DNA of 39,289 nt from Butyrivibrio sp. (GTDB lineage Bacteria; Bacillota; Clostridia; Lachnospirales; Lachnospiraceae): contig SVGB01000023.1 in the NCBI GenBank assembly GCA_015056565.1, positions 1 through 39,289 of the forward strand, in the 5' to 3' direction. The notes beneath the pieces were generated by a model. That model was not told where the DNA came from. It worked only from the letters and a program-made list of their open reading frames with translations, and did no database searches. The translations under genes and the position numbers were made by a program. Of this stretch, positions 24,128 to 30,857 are shown piece by piece. Positions within the stretch are counted from its first letter, which is position 1, and each line of letters starts with the position of its first letter.

Positions 24128-24400
24128 ATGACAAGGGATGAAATACTTTCAAAAGTGGAAGAAATGAATAAAGCTCTTTCTGATGAAGAAATGAGCTTGG
24201 CTAGTGGAGGAAGTGACGAGCCCTCTTGTGAACCCTTATACAGAATTGGTGATACTTTATATATCAAGGGATTAGAAGCAAGCGCTGGTCCAGGCACTGT
24301 AACCGCATTAAGATGGATAAACTTCTGCTGGTGGTATACAATTGATAATCCCGTATTAGGAAGACCCATTGAAATTCCTGAGATGAGGCTTCATCCATAA
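24128..24400 (+). CDS. GG-leader secreted miniprotein 10 (SH3-like core)
   Basis: 90 aa with AAAGG 9 bases upstream. The leader (MTRDEILSKVEEMNKALSDE, then EMSLASGG) is the longer helical kind, cut after Gly28. The core opens PLYRIGDTLYIKGL, with CWWYTIDN in the middle and IEIPEMRLHP at the end, similar in build to miniprotein 9. It has two cysteines (SCEP and FCWW) that could pair after export. Confidence 0.78.
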   Translation: MTRDEILSKVEEMNKALSDEEMSLASGGSDEPSCEPLYRIGDTLYIKGLEASAGPGTVTALRWINFCWWYTIDNPVLGRPIEIPEMRLHP

Positions 24401-24415
24401 TAGAGGAGTTCTTAT

Positions 24416-24691
24416 ATGAAAGATAAAAATATCGAACTGAATGACGAATTATTAGCGCAGGCTACTGGTGGTGAAGATTGTGCCGGAGATCCAACCTGTG
24501 ATCCAAGGTTTAACGTAGGCGATCTTGTACTCCTGGTCGATGATGATGGCTCACAGTATGACAAGATAGAGATCAAGCAGGCTGTCTGGCGCTATACCGA
24601 GTGGTACTACATCTGCCGGATGAGCATGCCGGAGCTTGGCTGGGTGGCTGAAAATGCAAGGCTTGCAGAACACGAACTTAAACCGATGTAA
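24416..24691 (+). CDS. GG-leader secreted miniprotein 11 (SH3-like core, cysteine-containing)
   Basis: 91 aa; AGAGGAG lies 6-8 bases before ATG. The leader MKDKNIELNDELLAQATGG is one residue shorter than the consensus. The core opens EDCAGDPTCDPRFNVGDLVLL, with a Cys-x6-Cys pair before the barrel and a third Cys in YYICRM. The last 29 residues are identical to those encoded by the relic at 23013-23105. Its 3' end lies in the right arm of the inverted repeat. Confidence 0.82.
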   Translation: MKDKNIELNDELLAQATGGEDCAGDPTCDPRFNVGDLVLLVDDDGSQYDKIEIKQAVWRYTEWYYICRMSMPELGWVAENARLAEHELKPM

Positions 24692-24769
24692 GAATCACCG
24701 TTTTATAATGAGGCTTCGGAATTACTCCGAAGCCTCTAATTTGTCTAACACCATTTATTTTACGCTTAC
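24602..24769 (-). repeat. Right arm of 168-bp inverted repeat
   Basis: Reverse complement of the arm at 22935-23102. It covers the last codons of miniprotein 11, the terminator hairpin and an IS-like end (24740-24769, minus strand). The two arms enclose 1.5 kb with divergent peptide genes and head-to-head LytTR operators. Confidence 0.85.
24710..24745 (+). terminator. Terminator of the miniprotein 9-11 genes
   Basis: An 11-bp stem (GAGGCTTCGGA/TCCGAAGCCTC, 24710-24736) with loop ATTAC is followed by TAATTTGTCT. The equivalent hairpin serves the relic on the minus strand at 22968-22994. Confidence 0.7.
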
Positions 24770-24810
24770 TCTGTATATGGCTTGGAAGAAAACTTTTTTA
24801 ACGTAAAGCA

Positions 24811-24845
24811 AAGGCGCAGCTGGTGTATATAGACATCGGCTGCGC
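24811..24845 (-). terminator. Terminator of the HD-domain gene
   Basis: On the minus strand GCGCAGC/GCTGCGC arms (24839-24845 and 24814-24820) enclose an 18-base loop and are followed by CTTTGCTTT, 16 bases after the stop codon. Confidence 0.6.
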
Positions 24846-24861
24846 TTCAATATAGGCGGAA

Positions 24862-25476
24862 TTAGGCTGTCTTACTTGAAATGTGCTCAGCAGCAAGCTC
24901 CTCATTTATAGTATCTTCACATGCCTGCATTGCCTGTAGTGTCATAATGAGAAGCTTTTCAAGGTCCCAACCAAGCTGTGCGGCACCTCTTTCGATAACT
25001 TCTCTTGAGCACCCGGCAGCGAATCCTTTACTCTTGTATTTCTTTTTCAGAGACTTGAGCTCCATATCTTTTGTACTCTTTGATGGCCTCATAAGGGCAG
25101 CGGCCCAGATCAACCCAGTAAGTTCGTCCGCAGCGAAGAGTACCTTTTCCATTTCTAAGGTGGGTTCAACATCTATTGTGGTTCCGTTCCCGACAGTTAT
25201 TCCATATCCATGTGAGCAAACGGAATGGATTATATCATCACTGACACCGCCATCTCTGAGAAGCTCGGGGGCTTTAAGGCAGTGCTCATCAGGGTAAAGT
25301 TCAAAATCTATATCATGGAGTAATCCAACGATACCCCAGTGCTCTTCTTCATTTGAATACCCGAGTTCGTTAGCATACCATTGCATAACAGCCTCAACAG
25401 TAAGGGCGTGTTGGATATGAAATGGATCTTTGTTATATTTCTTAAGTAGTGTAAATGCTTCATCACGTGTGATCAT
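24862..25476 (-). CDS. HD-domain (HDIG-type) hydrolase
   Basis: 204 aa. Start 25476 follows GGAGG by 6 bases; an in-frame ATG 12 bases earlier overlaps that site. An HD domain is clear: His23 (QHALTVEAVM), His54-Asp55 (GLLHDIDF) and a later SHGYGI. Small HDIG proteins of this size are phosphohydrolases with mostly unknown substrates. The protein ends in an acidic helical region. It is oriented against the peptide genes and looks like an ordinary chromosomal or cargo gene with no link to export. Confidence 0.8.
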   Translation of the reverse strand: MITRDEAFTLLKKYNKDPFHIQHALTVEAVMQWYANELGYSNEEEHWGIVGLLHDIDFELYPDEHCLKAPELLRDGGVSDDIIHSVCSHGYGITVGNGTTIDVEPTLEMEKVLFAADELTGLIWAAALMRPSKSTKDMELKSLKKKYKSKGFAAGCSREVIERGAAQLGWDLEKLLIMTLQAMQACEDTINEELAAEHISSKTA

Positions 25477-25903
25477 GGTATCCTCCAATCTTTCAGATTA
25501 TTTTACTCCATTTCTGTGCAAATGACGATTAATTATTTGCTATTGCTGGCGATAGCCGGGGCTTACAGATCAGTCTCGTTTTTTATTATAATAGGAGCAT
25601 AATTATAGGTACTTGGCAGAGATGCAGAGGCAGTTATTATTTATGAAGATATTCTCAGCTTTTTTGAGTATTGACAGTTGTTACAACAGAATAATCATTA
25701 CTTATCCCGATACATTGGCAATAAGGGTTGTCGTGTATCGGGATTTTTTGTATGTACTTTGTGCGGTAATAGAGATGTTTTTACAGTAGTAGTTATGAAA
25801 CCACCAATAACACTGGTGGTTTTGGCTGAAAAATATGGATAACTCTGTGAATCGTTAACGACCATTGCTTGTATCATGTGATGTAGGGAATAGGAGAAAA
25901 CGA
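25477..25903. other. 427-bp intergenic region with two hairpins
   Basis: No credible gene. It contains a 10-bp stem TCCCGATACA/TGTATCGGGA (25705-25714, 25734-25743) followed by six T, a plus-strand terminator-like structure with no gene before it. A second, 9-bp inverted repeat AAACCACCA/TGGTGGTTT (25798-25822) lies about 80 bases before the XRE gene and could be its operator. The terminator suggests that an upstream gene has been lost or that a small RNA ends here. Confidence 0.5.
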
Positions 25904-26263
25904 GTGAAAAGAGATAACCCAAAAAAGAAGTCTGAAGCTAAAGAATTTCATATTCAAGTTGGCAAGAGACTTCAAAGATATAGACTTGAAGCGGGAGTCA
26001 CACAGCAAGCGTTAGGGATAAGGATTGGGAGAACAGCAAATACCATAGCTGAGTATGAAGCCGGGAGAACTAAGATACCAGTTGAAGTCGTTGCAAAGCT
26101 TGCTAAAGAGCTGAATTTTTCAATAGATGAGCTGCTTTTCGGGGAGCAGGGAAGAATGGAATTTGTAGTCGAAAATCAGCTAAAAAAAATCAGCTCAAAG
26201 AGAATTCTTTTATATATGAAATTACTAACAATAGAACTGGAGAGAAGAGACACAAAATCATAA
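25904..26263 (+). CDS. XRE-family helix-turn-helix regulator
   Basis: 119 aa. A GTG start at 25904 follows TAGGAG by 7 bases and is preferred to an ATG at 25865 without a site. The HTH (about residues 15-70: VGKRLQRYRLEAGVTQQALG ... ELNFSIDELLFG) is a standard HTH_3 domain, followed by a short helical tail. Such repressors usually control their own gene and conjugation or excision functions on integrative elements. It is the first gene of the integrase-end block. Confidence 0.85.
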   Translation: MKRDNPKKKSEAKEFHIQVGKRLQRYRLEAGVTQQALGIRIGRTANTIAEYEAGRTKIPVEVVAKLAKELNFSIDELLFGEQGRMEFVVENQLKKISSKRILLYMKLLTIELERRDTKS

Positions 26264-26308
26264 ATTCTGAAACTACAATGCCACAAAAATGCAAACAATG
26301 GTTATGAC

Positions 26309-26348
26309 AGGGGGACTGGAACATGTAGTGTTTTGTCTCCCTGTTTTT
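26309..26348 (+). terminator. Terminator of the XRE gene
   Basis: Stem AGGGGGAC/GTCTCCCT (8 bp, one G-U) with an 18-base loop, followed by GTTTTTG, 46 bases after the XRE stop codon. Confidence 0.7.
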
Positions 26349-26377
26349 GCTTTTAAGCTGTGCATAAAGGAGGGGTT

Positions 26378-27043
26378 ATGCCTAAAGAAACTAGAATGAC
26401 AGCGGAAAAACTTGCAGCAGAGTTATGTGAGCAAGAGGGTTTTGATGTTAAAGATGCTTCTGAATTTGCAGAGGACATGCTTACAAGATTGTTGGCAGGA
26501 CAAGTTGTAGCTGAAGAGGACGCAAATAACAAGGTGCCTGCAGTCATACAATCCCAGAAGCTCAGGCTTAGACATTGGTACATTCTTCTGGTTGATCAAA
26601 TGCCGAATGTTTTTAATCATGATAAAACGATACCAATTCCTGCCGAATATGGAGGACGTGGAGATTTTATATGGGAACTTGTACGTACTATTTGGATCAA
26701 GGGAAAATCAGATGTGATGCTTGATAAAATAGAGAGGATGCTTGATGGTAATGTGTCAGGTACGCCATATGATCCCGAAAAAGACAGACGTAAGGATGGT
26801 AAGCTTATCAGGACGATACTTACAGATTGCTTTTTTACTGGAGAGGCAAGTTCCCTTACTAACGAGGAGTATGCCAGACAATTACAGATAAGTCGCTCAA
26901 CTCTTGAGAGTAAAAAAGGAGCGGGCATGGCAATTTTTGGAATCTTGATGTGGATATATGCTGTCAGAAGAGAAATGGAAGATATAGAAGAAGGAATTAT
27001 ACCAAGACCAGAACAGCATAGATGGTGGATGAAATATGTTTAG
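26378..27043 (+). CDS. Hypothetical 221-aa mobile-element protein with C-terminal HTH-like region
   Basis: Start 26378 follows AAAGGAGG by 5 bases. The protein is soluble and acidic. The region about residues 165-185 (EEYARQLQISRSTLESKKGAG) looks like a helix-turn-helix, as in small sigma-like or phage regulators, and is followed by a hydrophobic helix (FGILMWIYAV). I do not recognise the family. It stands alone between two terminators in the integrase-end block. Confidence 0.65.
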   Translation: MPKETRMTAEKLAAELCEQEGFDVKDASEFAEDMLTRLLAGQVVAEEDANNKVPAVIQSQKLRLRHWYILLVDQMPNVFNHDKTIPIPAEYGGRGDFIWELVRTIWIKGKSDVMLDKIERMLDGNVSGTPYDPEKDRRKDGKLIRTILTDCFFTGEASSLTNEEYARQLQISRSTLESKKGAGMAIFGILMWIYAVRREMEDIEEGIIPRPEQHRWWMKYV

Positions 27044-27044
27044 G

Positions 27045-27068
27045 GAGCAGCTTTGAGGCTGCTCTTTT
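27045..27068 (+). terminator. Terminator of the 221-aa gene
   Basis: Stem GAGCAGC/GCTGCTC with a 6-base loop and a TTTT tail, starting directly after the stop codon. Confidence 0.75.
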
Positions 27069-27210
27069 ACATTAATTGAGAAACACTCAACAATTACGCA
27101 ATAAAAAACATATAAACTACGTTTAATGTTTAACAAACTTCATTAAATCCGCCAAATACCAGTGATTATGTGATAAAATGCCTATCGTTGCAGAAAGGAG
27201 GAGTCATTAT

Positions 27211-27318
27211 TTGGGAAAACATATCACTAAGTGGGGAGCTAGTGATTGTTATGAAAAAGTGTGTAAATGCTTATATGGCCGAATAAGATGTGGGCCATTG
27301 CAATTCCGGGGAATCTGA
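27211..27318 (+). CDS. Possible 35-aa cysteine-containing peptide
   Basis: A TTG start is preceded by AAAGGAGG (spacing about 9). The peptide (MGKHITKWGASDCYEKVCKC and 15 more residues) has four cysteines and a net positive charge. Without homology it may be chance. The rest of the 317-bp gap 27044-27360 holds a terminator and nothing else I can support. Confidence 0.3.
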   Translation: MGKHITKWGASDCYEKVCKCLYGRIRCGPLQFRGI

Positions 27319-27360
27319 TCTTAATTAGGAAGGGTAAAAGAATTGTTGGGAGAAAATGCA

Positions 27361-27621
27361 ATGGCAAATATAAATGTAACGGCTTGCTTTGAGAGGGAAT
27401 TGGAGGAATTACATTGCCCATATTGTGGGAAATGGGTGTGTGATACCGATATGGATATTGGGCGCATTATAGAGCCCTGCAGAGAATGCGGAAGAAGGCT
27501 TGTCATAATGAATATGGGAGAGGGACCATTTATTTTTAAGGACAGAAGAAAGGTTGCCAGAATCCGCAGAAAAGAAAAAAGAATGCAAAAAAAGGCATTC
27601 ATGAATACAACTAAATATTGA
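27361..27621 (+). CDS. Small zinc-ribbon protein
   Basis: 86 aa from ATG 27361 (GGGAG 9-10 bases upstream); a TTG at 27343 with AGGAAGGG is an alternative start. Two CxxC knuckles are visible (LHCPYCGKWVC and EPCRECGRR), then a basic C-terminus (RRKVARIRRKEKRMQKK) suited to nucleic-acid binding. Small zinc ribbons like this are common on integrative elements; no specific function is known to me. Confidence 0.65.
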   Translation: MANINVTACFERELEELHCPYCGKWVCDTDMDIGRIIEPCRECGRRLVIMNMGEGPFIFKDRRKVARIRRKEKRMQKKAFMNTTKY

Positions 27622-27954
27622 TATGAGCTGTATGAATTGGGCGTTGAATCCGTAATTGAGGAAGGTTCGCAGCATGCAGCAAGAGTTTGCTTAGACGGAC
27701 TATGAACAGTAATTGATGTTGAAAGGCGGAGCAGAACAGAGGAAATATCCATGACGGGTATTCTGTTTTGCTACCGTCTTTTTATTATGCCAATTTTTAG
27801 CGTTCAAATTTGAACTCATTTCGGAGATTTTTCTCTGTTTTCTCTGAATAAGGTTCAGATTTGAACATTTTTAATTGGGAAACTTACATAGGCAGATATC
27901 CGTGAAGCCCGGTTTTTGAAACTGACAACTTTCAAAAATCGGAGGAAACGGAAA
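27622..27954. other. 333-bp intergenic region: terminator and paired palindromes
   Basis: It contains an 11-bp stem (27730-27740 with 27762-27772, one G-U) followed by ACCGTCTTTTTATT, a likely terminator. Then come two 14-bp near-palindromes, GTTCAAATTTGAAC (27802-27815) and GTTCAGATTTGAAC (27853-27866), 51 bp apart, upstream of the sigma-like gene. The palindromes look like operator sites for a dimeric regulator, perhaps the XRE protein. No gene is visible. Confidence 0.55.
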
Positions 27955-28473
27955 ATGAATAATAAAGATAATAATAAGGAATATGAAGTAATCAACCTGG
28001 GATATGAGTACCCTGGGATGAAAGGCGGAATCAAGTGGGCTGTTATCACGGAGCTGGATAGTGAAATGCTTATAGAAAAATATGGAGATGAATTATCTAT
28101 GTTCAAGCCATTTGTTGTCATGACAAAAGCTCAGGGAGAGGTGCTTAAGGATTATGACAGAAATGAGGCTAAACATAGAATGAGAAGAGTCAGAACCTGC
28201 TCACTGGACGGATATGTGGAGGGAGAAACTGAGTATATATATTCTGTTTTTTCAAAGGATGAACCAGAGGATATAGTTGTCCAGATGGATGAGGTAGAAT
28301 GCTTACGTAAGGCTGTTGAAACTCTTACAGATATTCAGAAAAGGAGGCTCAAACTGTATTTTTATAATGATTTGACTGCGCGTGAAATAGCTGAACTAGA
28401 AGGTGTTTCACATAAGAATGTGTTGAAATCTTTGAACGAGGCAATTAAGAAAATTCAAAAATATAAAAACTAA
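27955..28473 (+). CDS. Sigma-70 region-4-like regulator of mobile element
   Basis: 172 aa; GGAGG lies 9 bases before ATG. The C-terminal 60 residues are a sigma-70 region 4 HTH (LTDIQKRRLKLYFYNDLTAR, then EIAELEGVSHKNVLKSLNEA); the N-terminal half is unlike region 2. Proteins of this kind (Tn916 ORF7-like or phage ArpU-like regulators) are frequent on Firmicute integrative elements and activate transfer or late genes. It is followed by a 340-bp untranslated region and then the excision genes. Confidence 0.78.
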   Translation: MNNKDNNKEYEVINLGYEYPGMKGGIKWAVITELDSEMLIEKYGDELSMFKPFVVMTKAQGEVLKDYDRNEAKHRMRRVRTCSLDGYVEGETEYIYSVFSKDEPEDIVVQMDEVECLRKAVETLTDIQKRRLKLYFYNDLTAREIAELEGVSHKNVLKSLNEAIKKIQKYKN

Positions 28474-28813
28474 GGGGTACCATCAGTAACTTCTCTGTTC
28501 GGATAGATGAGAGGATAAAAACTCATTTGTCGGACATTGAAAAGTAAATAGCCATTCATCAGGTACGTTCCTGTTATTCAAGCCCCAAAGGTACGCCTTG
28601 TGCGATATAGCCTCACTGAAAGCCGGTAGCACCGGTCTGGCGATGACAATAACATGGATAATGATACTTCCGCTCAGCCACAACTCATCGTAATGGGAGC
28701 GGCCCGGCGAGATCCGCGGGGAGGTAAAGAGCCTATGGAGCTGTCAGCTGCAGCCGCCTGATGACTTCCGAAATCCGGGTGTCGAGGACAAATAGATACA
28801 ATATAAATATTTT
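28474..28813. other. Non-coding, locally GC-rich region, possible structured RNA or transfer/recombination site
   Basis: No credible gene in 340 bp between the sigma-like gene and the xis gene. It is more GC-rich than its neighbours in parts (GGGAGCGGCCCGGCGAGATC, near 28697-28716) and has local complementary segments such as GCCGGTAGCACCGGTC (28622-28637) and CAGCTGCAGCCGC. It ends just before a terminator. The features fit a conserved RNA or a DNA site acted on by relaxase or recombinase; I cannot tell which. Confidence 0.4.
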
Positions 28814-28860
28814 GGAGCGTTTCTTCCATATTTTATTTATGAAGGAAGCGCTCCTTTTTT
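28814..28860 (+). terminator. Terminator before the MazF-excisionase gene
   Basis: Long stem starting GGAGCG (28814) and closing CGCTCC (28848-28853), with complementary TTTCTTCC/GGAAG inside, followed by six T. It lies only 17 bases before the next ATG, so it may act as an attenuator of the downstream excision genes. Confidence 0.75.
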
Positions 28861-28876
28861 AGGAGATATAACAAAT

Positions 28877-29461
28877 ATGAGAGAAGTTTTAAGAGGAGAC
28901 ATATACTTAGCAGATCTGGGTGAAAACATAGGATCTGTACAGAGAGGCGAGCGTCCTGTTGTAATAGTACAAAATAATAAAGGAAATAAGTATTCGCCTA
29001 CAATTACGGTAATACCTGTGACGACTAAGATTCATCGAAGTAAAGGATTTCCCACGCATGTGCTTTTGGATCATATTGGGGGACTTGATGAAGAATCAGC
29101 GTCTATGGCAGAGCAGATAACTACTATAAGTCGTAGTAAGCTCATAAGATACATTGGCAGTTTGTCAGAGGACTTTATGAAAGCAAAGATCAATAAGTCA
29201 ATTCGTATACAGTTGGGATTGGAGAAGATAGAGAAAACTGTTAAGAAGGATTTGGCAAAGTCTGATTCGCCTGGAGTACCAATTTGGCACAAATCTTCAA
29301 TGACTGTTGAAGAAGCTTCGGAGTATTCGAATATTGGGATAAACAGAATAAGGGAATTATGTAAGGACCCTTTGATCAAAATTTCATTTCAGGTAGGAAG
29401 AAAAATATTGATAAAACGAGAGGCGTTTGACGAGTATTTAAATAATGTGGAACTCATCTGA
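28877..29461 (+). CDS. MazF/PemK-like toxin domain fused to an excisionase-type HTH
   Basis: 194 aa with AGGAG 11 bases upstream. Residues 1-115 are MazF/PemK-like (RGDIYLADLG, the GERPVVIVQNN strand, ITVIPVTTK, and TISRSKLIRYIG), a family of mRNA interferases. Residues about 137-192 are a MerR-like excisionase domain (MTVEEASEYSNIGINRIREL then FQVGRKILIKREAFDEYL), as in Tn916 Xis. No antitoxin gene is adjacent. Such a fusion directly before the integrase suggests that the MazF fold has been recruited to excision control or element maintenance. Confidence 0.8.
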   Translation: MREVLRGDIYLADLGENIGSVQRGERPVVIVQNNKGNKYSPTITVIPVTTKIHRSKGFPTHVLLDHIGGLDEESASMAEQITTISRSKLIRYIGSLSEDFMKAKINKSIRIQLGLEKIEKTVKKDLAKSDSPGVPIWHKSSMTVEEASEYSNIGINRIRELCKDPLIKISFQVGRKILIKREAFDEYLNNVELI

Positions 29462-29549
29462 CAGAGCCTGCCAATCTTGAAAAAAAGGCTTTTCTATGTT
29501 ATTTTTATACACGCGTGATGATGCTTCTTTTATAAGAAGGAGTGTTATT

Positions 29550-30725
29550 GTGGGTAAAGATTTAAGAGGTCGAGAAATCGGCGAAGGAATTGTGCAGAGA
29601 AAGGATGGCTTATATTCTGCCAGATTTACTAATAAGAGTGGAAAAAGAGTAGAAAAATATTTTGATAGTGCTGCAGAAGCCAAAAAGTGGGTTACGATAA
29701 GTCGACTTGAGGATGATAAAAAACCAGGCACAGCCATTGAATATAGCATGACTGTTGATGAGTGGTTTGTGTATTGGATCAAAACATTTAAGCAGGATTT
29801 ATCGCCCAATACAATAAGAAATTATAAGGATCGCTACTACACTAATGTTCAAAACTATATAGGCAAAATGTTGCTTATAGATGTTAAGGCGATGCATTGT
29901 CAGCAGATTCTTAATGAAATGCAGGCAGATTACGCAATATCTACAGTCTATCAGACATACATTTGTCTTGGCTCAATGTTCAAATCTGCTTTGCTAAACG
30001 ATCTTATTCCTAAGCATCCGCTTGATGCAGTGAACTTCAGAGCAAAAAAAGTAAAGACACCGCGCAGAGTTCTCACTGTGGAGGAACAGGAAAAATTCCT
30101 CGAATTTGCAGATAAGAATCATAATGCAAAACAATTTAGGTTGCTTTTGCAGACAGGACTTAGAACCGGTGAGCTGATAGGTCTAACTTGGGACAGCTTT
30201 GATATTGAGAATAGAACCCTGACAATTGATAAAGCACTTGAGTATAGACATGAGCGTGGGTATTGGAGAGCTGGACCACCAAAAACAATGGCCGGATTCA
30301 GGACAATACCGCTTACTGAAGAAGCTTTTGATATATTATATGGGTTGTATCAAAAGCGGCACACCAGAAAAGAATCCATGGCACTGTCACAGGTATTAAC
30401 TTTCATGGATCCGAGAACCGGACTTGAGAGAACAGTAAACATGAAGGAATTGATATTCGTGAATTTCCGGACCGGAGAGCCTATCAAGAATTCTACTTAT
30501 GATACCAACCTTTATAAGATATGTGACAAGGCAGGAATTAAACCTTTTTGTATGCACGCATTAAGACACACATTTGCTACCAGATGTATTGAGAGAGGAG
30601 TTAATCCGAAGTCTCTTCAAAAGATTTTGGGACACGCACAGTTGTCCACCACGATGGATACATATGTACATGTGACTGATGATTCTTTACTTCTTGCGAT
30701 AAAACAGTTTGAGGCTGCTGTATAG
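29550..30725 (+). CDS. Tyrosine recombinase/integrase of an integrative element
   Basis: 391 aa from a GTG at 29550 (AAGGAG 7 bases upstream; an ATG at 29496 has no site). The N-terminus has an AP2-like arm-binding domain (GEGIVQRKDGLYSARFTNKS), then a SAM-like core-binding domain and the catalytic domain. Catalytic residues are visible: Arg in TGLRTGELIGL (about 204), HALRH (about 335), His in LGHAQLSTTMD and Tyr in TYVHV (about 371). It is a Tn916/phage-type Int. It ends 132 bases before ychF, so the element's right end lies in 30726-30857. Confidence 0.9.
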   Translation: MGKDLRGREIGEGIVQRKDGLYSARFTNKSGKRVEKYFDSAAEAKKWVTISRLEDDKKPGTAIEYSMTVDEWFVYWIKTFKQDLSPNTIRNYKDRYYTNVQNYIGKMLLIDVKAMHCQQILNEMQADYAISTVYQTYICLGSMFKSALLNDLIPKHPLDAVNFRAKKVKTPRRVLTVEEQEKFLEFADKNHNAKQFRLLLQTGLRTGELIGLTWDSFDIENRTLTIDKALEYRHERGYWRAGPPKTMAGFRTIPLTEEAFDILYGLYQKRHTRKESMALSQVLTFMDPRTGLERTVNMKELIFVNFRTGEPIKNSTYDTNLYKICDKAGIKPFCMHALRHTFATRCIERGVNPKSLQKILGHAQLSTTMDTYVHVTDDSLLLAIKQFEAAV

Positions 30726-30857
30726 CCTTTATAATTTTGTATAAAAGTTGGGAAGTAAAAAAATAATCAAAACTTATCATTTCTGGTGTAAAATGGTGTA
30801 TATTTCATTATTCTAGATAGAAAGAATCCCGTAAATACGGGCTGGAGGTAATAAAAA
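30726..30857. other. Probable right junction of the integrative element, ychF leader
   Basis: The integrase gene ends at 30725 and the conserved chromosomal run begins at ychF. The gap has two direct TGGTGTA heptamers (30784-30790, 30794-30800) and a small stem CCCGTA/TACGGG (30828-30841) just before the ychF ribosome site. I cannot define the att core without the other end or an empty site. Confidence 0.4.

Noticed and set aside
22745..25903. Direct repeats as a possible CRISPR array (ACCGAATAGACA copies)
   Set aside because: Repeats are only 12 bp with 9-bp nearly constant spacers, in sets of two or three before genes, with no cas genes; they fit operators.
25698..25922. Minus-strand 74-codon frame across the 25477-25903 gap
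   Set aside because: It overlaps the terminator hairpin and the start of the XRE gene, has no ribosome site and encodes a low-quality sequence.
27955..28473. Cognate sigma factor for the RsbW-like kinase at 9442
   Set aside because: It has only a region-4-like HTH, lies 18 kb away in the integrase-end block and matches mobile-element regulators better.
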